Shown here: piece by piece, positions 36,650-44,345 of the stretch
How the letters are laid out: every line of letters begins with the position of its first letter
How positions within the stretch are numbered: the first letter of the stretch is position 1
IMG/VR virus record: IMGVR_UViG_3300030617_000020
Span: 1-47,880 of that record
Source of the DNA: a virus
Length of the DNA stretch: 47,880 bases
Reading direction: 5' to 3' (one strand)
Position numbers and translations under genes: made by a program
Notes under the pieces: generated by a model
What the model saw: the letters and a program-made list of their open reading frames with translations, nothing else
Databases searched by the model: none
Told to the model about the DNA's origin: nothing

Positions 36650-36897
36650 GCACCGACCGCAAAGACAAACTCCTCGCGGCCCTCAACGAAGCGCTCCTCG
36701 CTAACCACCTCGATGGCGTGGGCGTGGCAATCGTGGTGGCCGACGACGAAGGGTGCCGTACCATCATCGGCAAGCGCGGCAACGCCACCAACGCCCTGAT
36801 GGACTCGGCCTTAGTCTGCCTCACCGGTTCGTGGTGGCAAGTAGCCTACGAGTCGAACGGGACCGTCGAGACCATTGAGGGAGAAGTCAAGCACTAA
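36646..36897 (+). CDS. Small hypothetical protein, 83 residues, GTG start
   Basis: GTG at 36646 overlaps the upstream TGA and is preceded by AAGGAGG. Sequence begins (M)STDRKDKLLAALNEALLAN, with beta-rich VGVAIVVADDEGCRTIIG and a final strand. Family unknown. Confidence 0.5.
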   Translation: MSTDRKDKLLAALNEALLANHLDGVGVAIVVADDEGCRTIIGKRGNATNALMDSALVCLTGSWWQVAYESNGTVETIEGEVKH

Positions 36898-37258
36898 CCG
36901 TCTAAGGGGAGGCGTCGGACTCAAAGTTTCCTTAGCACGTGTGTCAGGAGACCACCGTCCCGCTAACCTCCCCGCCTATCACACCCTCGGTAGCATGCGG
37001 CGTGACGACGCATGGCAGGGTTGCAAAGGGGAAGCCGATACCCTAGCCTCAAGCTGTCACGAGTTGAGAGGGCGAGCCGTGTCAACCACAGTCCCTGTAA
37101 AAGTCCGAGAGTTGGCGGAGATGCTCTAGCAGACAGTGAAGTCACCCCTAGTGGGTTTCAATAACGGCAATTAGGCTTCGGCCAGGATGCTAGGAGGGTG
37201 GAACGCCTACCTAGCGCCGTCATTCAAGCCCAGTAGTCTAACCAAGTAAGGAGTAGAG
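36898..37258 (+). ncRNA. Non-coding 361-nt region, possible structured RNA
   Basis: No convincing gene. Several inverted repeats: GGGGAGG (36906-36912) with CCTCCCC (36967-36973), CATGCG/CGCATG (36994-36999 with 37009-37014) presenting GTGACGA in its loop, and a GC-rich 3' half. It lies between two genes of the same operon, so it is transcribed. Could be a regulatory RNA, a processed spacer or a relic; it matches no riboswitch, intron or RNase P pattern that I recognise. Confidence 0.35.
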
Positions 37259-37513
37259 ATGTCACCGAGTGAAGAGAAAGAAAGCGGCGCTTATCAAGCA
37301 ATGGTCGCATTGGGGGACGCTGTCGCCCTCCTGTTGGCGTCGACCGTTCACGAGAAGAATGTGGGGGGTAAGGTTTCCGTCTCTGTAGAGGACCTCCAAG
37401 TCCTTGTCAAAGCCCTCGGCCAAGCCGCCAATGTCCTGTCTCGACTGGGTGGTGGTGGCCCTGCGGAAGATGAACTGGTCCGCCGCGTATTCGCCCCGAG
37501 GGCTGGAGAATGA
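37259..37513 (+). CDS. Small hypothetical protein, 84 residues
   Basis: AAGGAG 5 nt before the ATG. Mostly helical (GAYQAMVALGDAVALLLAST; VEDLQVLVKALGQAANVLSR). Overlaps the next gene by 4 nt. Family unknown. Confidence 0.55.
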   Translation: MSPSEEKESGAYQAMVALGDAVALLLASTVHEKNVGGKVSVSVEDLQVLVKALGQAANVLSRLGGGGPAEDELVRRVFAPRAGE

Positions 37514-37737
37514 GCCCCGAATCGCGCGCCACGATGGAACTGATCCGCCAGGAGTTAGCGCAACCTGACACAACCGAAGACCGCGCCCGTGACCTCTGCC
37601 GCCAAGCCGTAGATCTCGTTCGCCGTGACCGTGGCATCAAAGCCGCAGTGACGGAAGAGAAGAGACCTGCTAAGCGGGCGGCAAAGGTGGACGGGAATGC
37701 GATTTTGAACGGCTTTCTTGGAGATACAAAAGCATGA
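37510..37737 (+). CDS. Small charged helical protein, 75 residues
   Basis: Rich in Arg/Lys/Glu (TTEDRARDLCRQAVDLVRRD; KRPAKRAAKVDG). Ends ILNGFLGDTKA, whose FLG codons carry the TTGGAG ribosome site of the next gene, as in the gene at 35771. Family unknown. Confidence 0.5.
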   Translation: MSPESRATMELIRQELAQPDTTEDRARDLCRQAVDLVRRDRGIKAAVTEEKRPAKRAAKVDGNAILNGFLGDTKA

Positions 37738-38030
37738 CCATCCCAACCCCCAATCCTGACGCCACAACCCTGGACGAGCACTTTCAGGACTACGTCAATC
37801 TGTGCCGCTACTCCCTCACCAAGCGCGGTGACGACGCAACCAAACTCGACGATCTGAAGGTCCTCTCTGGCTTGCGGGATACCTTCTCCCTTGGCTTCTT
37901 CGCGGGCGCCAAGATGGTCGCTTCGGCGGGGCGTGACGAAGCTAAGCTGGCCGCAGTTGCTCTCAACCTGCTCGAAGAACTCGAAAAGATGGGCAACGGC
38001 GGGCGCCCCCTCGGAGCGAGCCTGCAATGA
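37734..38030 (+). CDS. Small hypothetical protein, 98 residues
   Basis: An all-helical acidic protein (VNLCRYSLTKRGDDATKLDD; GLRDTFSLGFFAGAKMVASA). Start and stop overlap its neighbours by 4 nt. Family unknown. Confidence 0.55.
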   Translation: MTIPTPNPDATTLDEHFQDYVNLCRYSLTKRGDDATKLDDLKVLSGLRDTFSLGFFAGAKMVASAGRDEAKLAAVALNLLEELEKMGNGGRPLGASLQ

Positions 38031-38494
38031 GTTATGTAGCCGGCCTTAAAGAAGACCGCTTTGAAGCTTTTGTAGAGCGAGTGCCTTTTTTAGAGTGTTG
38101 GGTGTGGATGGGGTATTTAGACAAACATGGCTATGGGTCTTTTCATTGGGAAGGCCGCAGCATAACCAAGCCTGCGTATCAAGCGGCTTGGTGGCTGTAT
38201 AAAGGAAAGCCTCGGGGTGTTCTTAGGCATACTTGCGACAATCCGTGGTGTGTTAATCCCAGCCACTTACTAGAGGGTACGCAGCTAGACAACATTCAAG
38301 ATATGCTTGACCGCAATCGCCAAGCTAGGGGGGAGCGCGCGGGCAGTAGTGTTTTGACCGAAGAGGAGGTGCGGGCAATTCGTAATTTGAGCGCACAGGG
38401 CGTGTCTGGCAAGGCTCTTGCAAAACAGTACGGTGTAAATGCGTCTTGCATATGCAAGATTGTGAAAGGTTATTCTTGGAAGCACTTATTATGA
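38027..38494 (+). CDS. HNH endonuclease with C-terminal HTH
   Basis: A 155-residue protein of the HNH_3 type: CWVWMGYLDKHGYGSF at 24-39, catalytic-type LRHTCDNPWCVNPSHLL (67-82) with His68, Asn77, His80 and Cys70/Cys75, then QLDNIQDMLDRNRQA. Residues 110-150 form a helix-turn-helix (GKALAKQYGVNASCICKIVK) to choose the target. Such genes are usually homing endonucleases. Codons are clearly more A/T-rich than in neighbours, a sign of recent arrival. It sits directly before the exonuclease gene, overlapping it by 4 nt. Confidence 0.88.
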   Translation: MSYVAGLKEDRFEAFVERVPFLECWVWMGYLDKHGYGSFHWEGRSITKPAYQAAWWLYKGKPRGVLRHTCDNPWCVNPSHLLEGTQLDNIQDMLDRNRQARGERAGSSVLTEEEVRAIRNLSAQGVSGKALAKQYGVNASCICKIVKGYSWKHLL

Positions 38495-39399
38495 GCGGAA
38501 ATCACAGTCCACTTTTTCCCCATGTTTTAGATGCGACTATCCTGTCGCAGTACCGTTGCCCCCGGAAGTTCCACCTCGCCACTGTCGAGCGCTATGGCCC
38601 GTCAGGCGGCAAGTCTATCCATCTAACCGCTGGAGGAGCCTATGCTAAAGGCCTGGAAGTGGCGCGGCTTGCGTATTGTCGTGGCGACGCGCCCGAACTT
38701 TGCCTCGAAGCTGGAATTGGTGCGCTTATCGCTGAGTATGGAGACGCCGACCCCGGAACATCGGCTAAAACGCTGGACCGTATGTGTGGCGCCTTGGAGT
38801 ATTACTTCGATCAATACCCACTCGACACTGACCCCGCCCGCATTGCCGTTTTGGCTGGCGTCCCTGCGGTTGAATGGTCCTTCGCTCTTCCTCTTCCTTT
38901 CATTCACCCTGACACGGGCGCCCCGCTGCTCTACGCAGGACGCACCGACTGCATCATGAACTTCGCCGGAGGGCTCTATGCGGAGGACGATAAAACTACT
39001 TCTAGCCTTGGCGCTTCTTGGTCTAAGCAGTGGGACCTTCGTTCTCAGTTTATTGGTTACGCATGGGCCATGCGAGAGTTGGGCCTTATTCCTGCTGGCG
39101 TTATCGTGCGTGGTGTTAGCATTCTGAAGACCAAATACGAGACCGCCCAAGCCATTGTCAACGAACCGGCGTGGAAAATTGACCAGTGGGTCGAGCACCG
39201 CGATCACCTTGTAAAGAGGATGTTGGCCGACTATGCCGCAGGCTATTGGGAACCCGCACTCGACGAAACCTGCAACGAGTACGGCGGGTGCATGTTCAAA
39301 CAAATTTGTGACGTGCCCCCTAAGCTGCGCCAGAATTGGTTGGACACGCAGTTCGAGGAGAATACTTGGTCGCCCTTGCATAACATCAAGGTCGTCTAA
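38491..39399 (+). CDS. Cas4/RecB-like PD-(D/E)XK exonuclease with Fe-S cysteines
   Basis: A 302-residue nuclease starting at MSGNHSPL. Active-site pattern: Asp153 (AGRTDCI), Asp-Asp-Lys 166-168 (AEDDKTT) and QFIGY (186-190, QxxxY motif). Cys23 (QYRCPRKF) plus Cys261, Cys267 and Cys273 (CNEYGGCMFKQIC) would hold a 4Fe-4S cluster as in Cas4 and AddB. It likely resects DNA ends for recombination, working with the Sak4-like ATPase at 40552 and the SSB-like protein at 43440. Confidence 0.85.
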   Translation: MSGNHSPLFPHVLDATILSQYRCPRKFHLATVERYGPSGGKSIHLTAGGAYAKGLEVARLAYCRGDAPELCLEAGIGALIAEYGDADPGTSAKTLDRMCGALEYYFDQYPLDTDPARIAVLAGVPAVEWSFALPLPFIHPDTGAPLLYAGRTDCIMNFAGGLYAEDDKTTSSLGASWSKQWDLRSQFIGYAWAMRELGLIPAGVIVRGVSILKTKYETAQAIVNEPAWKIDQWVEHRDHLVKRMLADYAAGYWEPALDETCNEYGGCMFKQICDVPPKLRQNWLDTQFEENTWSPLHNIKVV

Positions 39400-39540
39400 G
39401 TGAAAATCCTCCTCTTCCTCCCCTGTTGCCTGGGGGAACTAATTCTCGTCGACTTGCTCTTACGTAAGTATGGGGCACCTTTTATGCATTTCCTGGCGGT
39501 CTGTAGTCTCTTCTACATAACCGCTTGTGCCATTTTCTAG
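39400..39540 (+). CDS. Small membrane protein, 46 residues, GTG start
   Basis: (M)KILLFLPCCLGELILVDLLL..., two hydrophobic segments (3-20 and 28-44). GTG starts right after the exonuclease TAA. No ribosome site beyond AAGG. Function unknown. Confidence 0.4.
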   Translation: MKILLFLPCCLGELILVDLLLRKYGAPFMHFLAVCSLFYITACAIF

Positions 39541-39546
39541 GAGAAA

Positions 39547-39954
39547 ATGATGGCTGATTTTTTGGATGAGTGCCGTGCAGCAATCGCGAATGTAACGGAA
39601 CCGGCGCAGACGAAACAAGTGGCGAGTGATCCTGTCAAGTTCGTCCATATCCGCGAGCAAGAAGCGTGGATCGACATCGCAGGCGGCAGTGTCACCTACC
39701 ACCCGGCCCCCAACGGCGGCCTTACCATCGCCTATTACCTGCTGCCTGAAGAGGGCCAACAGTGGCTAGTGCGTTTCGCCTTGGCGCAGTGCTCGCCCCG
39801 CGACAACTACAACAAGAAGGTCGGACGTGCCATCGCCCGTGGCCGCTTGTGCCGTTCCGCAGTTGAGAATTTTTATATCCCCGACCAACTCTCGGGCGCC
39901 GAAATCACCAACGCCGTAATCGCAGCGGCCCTCGCCTCCCTGGAGCAAGCATGA
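39547..39954 (+). CDS. Hypothetical protein, 135 residues
   Basis: AGGAG lies 4-7 nt before the tandem ATGs (39547/39550). Mixed protein with HIREQEAWIDIAGGSVTYHP in the middle and a helical end. No motif recognised. Overlaps the next gene by 4 nt. Confidence 0.5.
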   Translation: MMADFLDECRAAIANVTEPAQTKQVASDPVKFVHIREQEAWIDIAGGSVTYHPAPNGGLTIAYYLLPEEGQQWLVRFALAQCSPRDNYNKKVGRAIARGRLCRSAVENFYIPDQLSGAEITNAVIAAALASLEQA

Positions 39955-40349
39955 ACCCTGAATACAAAGCCAAGTGGGTCGCCGCCCTTCGTAGCGGCAA
40001 GTATGCCCAGGGCCGCGCTACCCTTCAGCAAGAAAGCGGGGGTATGTGCTGCCTAGGCGTCCTCTGCGACATCGTTAAGGACGAGGTTGGCGGGGAGTGG
40101 AGTGACGACCGCCGAGGGGACGGGTTTGTAGACTTCCTTAGCGGGGACCTTAAGGTCGATAGAAACTATCCGCCTGTGGCTGTCTACAAGCTAGTTGGGC
40201 TGGAGGATGTTCGTGTTGGTCGGGATATCCCTGTCATTGCGCAGATGCGCCAGGACCCCCAGCCTACCCAGCACGGCCTGACTATCCTCAACGACTCCGG
40301 CAAGTACACCTTCGAGGACATCGCCAAGATCATCGAGGAGCAACTGTGA
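39951..40349 (+). CDS. Conserved phage protein with CCLGVLCD motif
   Basis: A 132-residue protein matching a widespread phage hypothetical family: MNPEYKAKWVAALRSGKYAQ at the start, GMCCLGVLCDIVKDEVGGEW, and HGLTILNDSGKYTFEDIAKI near the end (LxxLND...tFexIAxxIxe pattern). The Cys pair may bind metal. No biochemical role known for the family to my knowledge. Tightly overlapped with neighbours. Confidence 0.65.
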   Translation: MNPEYKAKWVAALRSGKYAQGRATLQQESGGMCCLGVLCDIVKDEVGGEWSDDRRGDGFVDFLSGDLKVDRNYPPVAVYKLVGLEDVRVGRDIPVIAQMRQDPQPTQHGLTILNDSGKYTFEDIAKIIEEQL

Positions 40350-40555
40350 TCCCCCTCAAACTCTTCCTCGCGGTCTTCTTCACCGCCATCGTCACCTTCA
40401 TCTGGACGGAGTGTCACACCGCCTCCTCCTGCGACGATGACAACACCTCCATCACCCATATCGCGGGCAAGGACTACTTCTGCGCGGACTACAACTCCAC
40501 CGTGGAAGTTTTTCGCCGGTTGAAGGCCAACCAAGCCAAAGGACCGCAAGCATGA
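40346..40555 (+). CDS. Small secreted or anchored protein, 69 residues
   Basis: MIPLKLFLAVFFTAIVTFIW is a signal-anchor-like helix, followed by a Cys-containing polar part (CHTASSCDDDNTS; DYFCADYN). Possibly periplasm-facing. Overlaps the Sak4-like gene by 4 nt. Family unknown. Confidence 0.5.
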   Translation: MIPLKLFLAVFFTAIVTFIWTECHTASSCDDDNTSITHIAGKDYFCADYNSTVEVFRRLKANQAKGPQA

Positions 40556-41412
40556 CCGACACTGTCGAAGTTCTAGAAGGCTTCAACACCATCCTGATGG
40601 GTGCTAGTGGCACGGGGAAAACCCACGCCATTGGGACCCTCGTGGACACGGGCCTTGAAGTCTTTTACATCCCTTTGGAATCAGGTACGGAATCTCTTAT
40701 CGGCTATTACACCGATAAGGGTCAACCTGTGCCTGACAATCTCCACATCCACGCCCTCTCCCAACCCAAAGCCTCTTTCATGGACCTGTTCGACGCGGCG
40801 AAGCGCACCAACACGCTCCCCCACGACGCAGTCATGAAGATGGCCGACCCCAAGCGCTCCAAGTACGATGGCTACCTTCAACTCCTTACTTCCCTCAACG
40901 ACTTCACAGATAACAGAACTGGTGAAAAATTTGGACCGGCTGACACCTGGGGAACAGATCGAGTGGTGGTCGTTGACGGTCTCACCGGACTTAATAATTT
41001 TGCGATGCAACTTGTCATCGGAGGAAGAGCGGAAAGAACTCAAACGGACTGGGGCGTTGCCCAATCATATGTTATGTCTCTCCTTCGAAAACTCACCGAT
41101 GGTTGCCGATGCCATTTCGTACTTATCGCGCACGTTGAGAGGGAGACCGACTTGGTGTTGGGAGGGGTCAAGCTCACCGTCAGTACCCTCGGAAAAGCCA
41201 TTGCCGGAACAATCCCCCCCTTATTCAGCGATGTAGTGCTGACGAAGAAGGATGTCGACAAGTTCTTTTGGTCAACCGCCGAGGCTAACGCCGATGTCAA
41301 GAACCGAAACTTGCCCTTGAAGGCGGGGCAGGCGCCCTCATTTGCTCCTCTCTACCAGAAGTGGTTGGAACGTAGCAAGGGCATGCAAAGTGTGGAGGTG
41401 GCAGATGAATAA
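40552..41412 (+). CDS. Sak4-like RecA-fold ATPase (annealing recombinase)
   Basis: A 286-residue ATPase: Walker A GASGTGKT (17-24), Walker B RVVVVDG with Asp142, and a RecA-like HFVLIAHVERETD strand. It lacks helicase motifs and matches the Sak4-type single-strand annealing ATPases or AAA_24-type phage proteins. Together with the Cas4-like exonuclease upstream and the SSB-like protein at 43440, it would make an annealing-based recombination system. The Sak4 label is by motif and context. Confidence 0.65.
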   Translation: MTDTVEVLEGFNTILMGASGTGKTHAIGTLVDTGLEVFYIPLESGTESLIGYYTDKGQPVPDNLHIHALSQPKASFMDLFDAAKRTNTLPHDAVMKMADPKRSKYDGYLQLLTSLNDFTDNRTGEKFGPADTWGTDRVVVVDGLTGLNNFAMQLVIGGRAERTQTDWGVAQSYVMSLLRKLTDGCRCHFVLIAHVERETDLVLGGVKLTVSTLGKAIAGTIPPLFSDVVLTKKDVDKFFWSTAEANADVKNRNLPLKAGQAPSFAPLYQKWLERSKGMQSVEVADE

Positions 41413-41602
41413 GCAGAACTACTGCAAAAACGCTAACGACTCCATCAAGGAGGGGCCTTGCTCCTTTGGCGGGTACTGCTACTTCAACTGGTATCCGATG
41501 AATGCCCAGGCAACCGTTGAACTCGACGGGGAATTCAATCTCGAAGACCTTAAGCGGCTTGCCGACCTGTTGCAACACATTAAAGAGGAGTCACTGAAAT
41601 GA
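41405..41602 (+). CDS. Small Cys-rich protein, 65 residues
   Basis: MNKQNYCKNANDSIKEGPCS..., Cys at 7, 19, 25 suggests metal binding, then a helical end (NLEDLKRLADLLQHIKEESL). GGAGG is 6 nt before ATG 41405. Function unknown. Confidence 0.5.
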   Translation: MNKQNYCKNANDSIKEGPCSFGGYCYFNWYPMNAQATVELDGEFNLEDLKRLADLLQHIKEESLK

Positions 41603-41757
41603 ACGCTGGTGAACTGCTGAAATGGCTCCAAGGGGCCATCGCTGCTGACGACTCGGTAGCTGATATGCCGGTTGTCTGTTACGTCGAAGAGGCTGACGGC
41701 CCCTGCGCCATCTACATCGGCACCCCTATGGTTTTCAAAGACGAGGTGCGACTGTGA
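41599..41757 (+). CDS. Small hypothetical protein, 52 residues
   Basis: MNAGELLKWLQGAIAADDSV..., a small alpha/beta protein (PVVCYVEEADGPCAIYIGTP), with ATG and stop overlapping neighbours. Family unknown. Confidence 0.45.
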   Translation: MNAGELLKWLQGAIAADDSVADMPVVCYVEEADGPCAIYIGTPMVFKDEVRL

Positions 41758-41996
41758 GCAACACTGGACGCCTGCGGGCACTCGACGACATCCTGAAGGA
41801 GCGGAACAATCAGGATGCGCAGTGGGGCGGCCCCGCCCACGACGATACGCACTATTCAGAGGACTGGTGGGCATACATCGGCTACCAATACAGGCGGTTC
41901 AACGACAATCCTGCCGAGACGCGGGACCGTTTCGTCAAGACGGCGGCTCTGGCCCTCGCCGCAATCGAATCACTGGATCGCAAGGGGGTAGCATGA
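41754..41996 (+). CDS. Conserved phage protein with ERxxQDxxWGGPxHDD motif, GTG start
   Basis: An 80-residue helical protein. DILKERNNQDAQWGGPAHDD and HYSEDWWAYIGYQYRRF match a motif very common in small phage proteins (ERxRQdxkWGGPxHDDxH...DW), with RFVKTAALALAAIESLDRK at the end. GTG overlaps the preceding stop. The family has no settled role; helical layout recalls MazG-like folds. Confidence 0.6.
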   Translation: MSNTGRLRALDDILKERNNQDAQWGGPAHDDTHYSEDWWAYIGYQYRRFNDNPAETRDRFVKTAALALAAIESLDRKGVA

Positions 41997-42217
41997 GCCC
42001 CCGTGAAGCCCTGGAACTGCTCCTTCGCCGCATCGATTACAACGCCGGTCACTGCGGCCCCATGATGGCCATCTCCGACCTCGTCCCGCACTATATGCTT
42101 CGGCTTGCGAACGAATCTTTGGAGGAACCTGCGGAACTTATCGACGACGACCTTGTCGAACCTACTGAGCAAGCTAACCTAGACGATGGACAGGAGCAAG
42201 AAAATGAAACTGACTAA
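41993..42217 (+). CDS. Small acidic protein, 74 residues
   Basis: MSPREALELLLRRIDYNAGH..., with an acidic C-terminus rich in Asp/Glu. ATG overlaps the upstream stop; the acidic tail contains the ribosome site of the next gene. Family unknown. Confidence 0.45.
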   Translation: MSPREALELLLRRIDYNAGHCGPMMAISDLVPHYMLRLANESLEEPAELIDDDLVEPTEQANLDDGQEQENETD

Positions 42218-42470
42218 GCTGGAAATCCGCCGCAAGGAGTCGTATGAGTCGGGCTCCGAACTTCAGGGCCTCGTGGAACTCACCGGCCCCACCGGCAAGC
42301 AGGCCATCGTCCTTTCCCCAGGCTCGATCAACCGCATCATCTCGGTGATCGGTGCGGAAATCTCGAAGTCCGCGAAGGACAACGCTCGCCTCGTCGAGGG
42401 CGCGGTCCAAGAAGCTGTCGACCAGTGCCTCTTGCAAGCGCAAGACGGCTTCATCGCCATCGAGGGGTAA
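42204..42470 (+). CDS. Small hypothetical protein, 88 residues
   Basis: MKLTKLEIRRKESYESGSEL..., start set by AGGAG 7 nt upstream. Beta-rich start (LQGLVELTGPTGKQAIVLSP) then helices. Family unknown. Confidence 0.5.
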   Translation: MKLTKLEIRRKESYESGSELQGLVELTGPTGKQAIVLSPGSINRIISVIGAEISKSAKDNARLVEGAVQEAVDQCLLQAQDGFIAIEG

Positions 42471-42471
42471 A

Positions 42472-43143
42472 ATGAAAACGTTCCTGTCCTTAACCGCAAT
42501 TGCTCTGGCGTCCATAGCGGCCCCGGCAATAGCTGCGCCAGTACAATTCGAGTTGGGGATAGGAACGTCCACCTTTGGAACCCTAGCCGATGGCATCTGG
42601 TATCAGCAAGGCCTGCCCCACACGTTGCGCCTCACCGTCCCGGCCATCACTGCCGGTCTCACTGGCGCCATCCCTGTGTCGAATCATTGGACTGCCGACT
42701 GGCACGCCGATTACGTCTTCCTGGGCGCAGTCCATTCGGATGCGATGGCGGTGCCTGACGCTAACTACAGCGTCAAGTCGGGCTCGTGCATTAGCAATTG
42801 TGGTGCTGGGAACCAATCGCGCTTCGTCGGCAATGGCAATTCGCAAGGGCTCGCCCTCACCATCGGCCCCACCCTCCACTACGGCGACTGGCATCTTGGC
42901 GCCGAAGCCGGGGCCTTCATCTTTCGCTCTACGTGGCGCCAGACCGTTTACCCCTCTGGAGGAGGCGCCGCCGTCCACGACAACTACTCCCCACGCCTAC
43001 AGGTTAAGCCCGTGGTCGGCGTTTCGGTTGGACTAGGCAACATGTCCTTCAGCGTGCGCTATTTCGCCGACCGCTCTGCATGGGACCCGGCGCCCGTAAT
43101 CTGGAAGGGCACAGTCTTAGTCTCCACAACCTACAGGTGGTAA
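42472..43143 (+). CDS. Outer-membrane beta-barrel protein with Sec signal peptide
   Basis: A 223-residue protein. Residues 1-21 are a classical signal peptide, MKTFLSLTAIALASIAAPAIA with cleavage after AIA-A. The mature part alternates amphipathic strands with aromatic girdles (WTADWHADYVFLGAVHSDAM; HYGDWHLGAEAGAFIFRSTW) and ends with TVLVSTTYRW, a C-terminal aromatic strand as recognised by the BAM complex. One loop has a Cys pair (CISNCG). It would reach the host outer membrane early in infection; like Lom-type or receptor-masking proteins it could block superinfection. Role is inferred. Confidence 0.75.
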   Translation: MKTFLSLTAIALASIAAPAIAAPVQFELGIGTSTFGTLADGIWYQQGLPHTLRLTVPAITAGLTGAIPVSNHWTADWHADYVFLGAVHSDAMAVPDANYSVKSGSCISNCGAGNQSRFVGNGNSQGLALTIGPTLHYGDWHLGAEAGAFIFRSTWRQTVYPSGGGAAVHDNYSPRLQVKPVVGVSVGLGNMSFSVRYFADRSAWDPAPVIWKGTVLVSTTYRW

Positions 43144-43144
43144 C

Positions 43145-43435
43145 ATGCGTTCCCGGTTCCACATCCACATTTGGATCGGTAACGATCCCGCCATCATAAA
43201 GGGCACCTATGAAGTCGACACTCGCCAGCCGTTCGACCTCCTCATCACCGCCATCTCTTTCGAGAGTGGCCCTGTAGACATCACCACCTTCCCCTACACC
43301 GACAAGGTGCAGTGGCAACGCCTCTGGCGTGAGGTGGCAATCAAGTTAGGGCGCCGCGAGGAAACAACCAATCGGCGCTCTCGCTACGGCCAACCGGCCA
43401 TCATCGGGGCTCCAGCCCCTAACGCAACGGAGTAA
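43145..43435 (+). CDS. Hypothetical protein, 96 residues
   Basis: Begins MRSRFHIHIWIGNDPAIIKG one base after the barrel gene's stop. Beta-rich first half, basic region GRREETTNRRSRYG. Family unknown. Confidence 0.5.
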   Translation: MRSRFHIHIWIGNDPAIIKGTYEVDTRQPFDLLITAISFESGPVDITTFPYTDKVQWQRLWREVAIKLGRREETTNRRSRYGQPAIIGAPAPNATE

Positions 43436-43439
43436 TACT

Positions 43440-43874
43440 ATGGGCATTTTTGATCCGGACTCTTTCCTCAACGACGAACAAGAGGAACTGTCCACCGAGC
43501 GTGTCGTAATCCCGGCAGGTATCCATGCCGCCTTCATCGAAGCACTCGACATCAAGGACGGGACCTCCCAATCCGGCGTCGAATGGGCCAAGCTGAACGT
43601 GAAGTTCAACATCACGGAACCGGCTGTCCTGGCTGAGATGGAACGCGACAAGGTCGTCCTCACGGAAGGCTACATGCTCGACATCGACGAGGCCACCGGT
43701 CGTCTCGCCACCGGCAAGGGCAAGAACTACCAACTCGGTCAACTTCGCGCTGCCTGCGAAAAGCCGAAGGGTCCCCTGTCGGAATTGGTGGGCTGTCAAG
43801 TCCTCATCGAAGTGAAGCACCGCATCTATGAAGGTGCGCCGCAAGCTGCTGTGAAGTCGGTAACGCGGGCGTAA
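43440..43874 (+). CDS. SSB-like protein (DUF669-type pattern)
   Basis: A 144-residue protein with an OB-like beta-barrel pattern: AGIHAAFIEALDIKDGTSQS, GVEWAKLNVKFNI, then LGQLRAACEKPKG and LVGCQVLIEVKHRIYEG. This layout (modifier strand, 'ksG...l.v.f.i', 'G..v.v.v') fits DUF669-like phage proteins and single-stranded DNA-binding proteins that pair with Sak4-type ATPases. Acidic N-terminus; no acidic tail. Function inferred. Confidence 0.5.
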   Translation: MGIFDPDSFLNDEQEELSTERVVIPAGIHAAFIEALDIKDGTSQSGVEWAKLNVKFNITEPAVLAEMERDKVVLTEGYMLDIDEATGRLATGKGKNYQLGQLRAACEKPKGPLSELVGCQVLIEVKHRIYEGAPQAAVKSVTRA

Positions 43875-44153
43875 TGCCCGTGAGGGGCCAGCTGGTCCAC
43901 TGCGGACTCTGACAGCACCCGGAGGTGTGTGCCCCGAAACCTCCCCCCAATACCATGTCCTTACCCTAGCGGGTGACGACGCCCAGCGGGTGGTGGCGTG
44001 TAACCCCCGCAGACGCCCTGTTTCGTGCTCCCTTCGGCAGTCGCACCTCCCCGAAGACCTCACGGCCTACTCAAGGTACAGCGAAGCGTTGACGTGAATG
44101 GAAAGGGAACGCCCACAAAATCCCTTCCACCCTATTCCCCAAGGAGCATAAAA
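43875..44153 (+). ncRNA. Non-coding 279-nt region, possible structured RNA
   Basis: No gene is supported. Hairpins: GGAGGT/ACCTCC (43921-43926 with 43939-43944), GGG/CCC around TGACGACG (43971-43984), and GGAAAGGGA with TCCCTTCC (44100-44128), the last just before the AAGGAG of the next gene. It shares the 10-mer GTGACGACGC, preceded by ACCTCCCC, with the gap at 36898. Role unknown. Confidence 0.35.
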
Positions 44154-44345
44154 ATGGATGCCATAGCTGGCTTGACCCACCACACTAAGGAGGTAGTAGA
44201 GCACGTCTCAACGCTCTCCCCCTTCAGCCAGTGGCTACCGCCGCAAGACCCACGCGGCCTCAACATTCGGGTTGTCAATGCCAACCCCAACGACACCTAC
44301 ACCGTGGTGGTGATCCGCCACATCAACACTGTGAGCTTGCCATGA
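44154..44345 (+). CDS. Small hypothetical protein, 63 residues
   Basis: MDAIAGLTHHTKEVVEHVST..., ending with beta-strands (LNIRVVNANPNDTYTVVVIR). AAGGAG is 7 nt before ATG 44154. Family unknown. Confidence 0.5.
   Translation: MDAIAGLTHHTKEVVEHVSTLSPFSQWLPPQDPRGLNIRVVNANPNDTYTVVVIRHINTVSLP

Noticed and set aside
36898-37258. Riboswitch, tmRNA or RNase P RNA in the 36.9-kb gap
   Set aside because: None of the conserved sequence blocks of these families are present.
37827-37837. Third copy of the GTGACGACGC motif shared by the two non-coding gaps
   Set aside because: It lies in coding sequence (Gly-Asp-Asp-Ala codons) without flanking similarity; taken as chance, which also lowers the weight of the motif.
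43875-44000. HDV-like or additional hammerhead ribozyme in the 43.9-kb gap
   Set aside because: Some pairing and a CGAAAC string are present, but there is no CTGATGA core and no HDV double pseudoknot.
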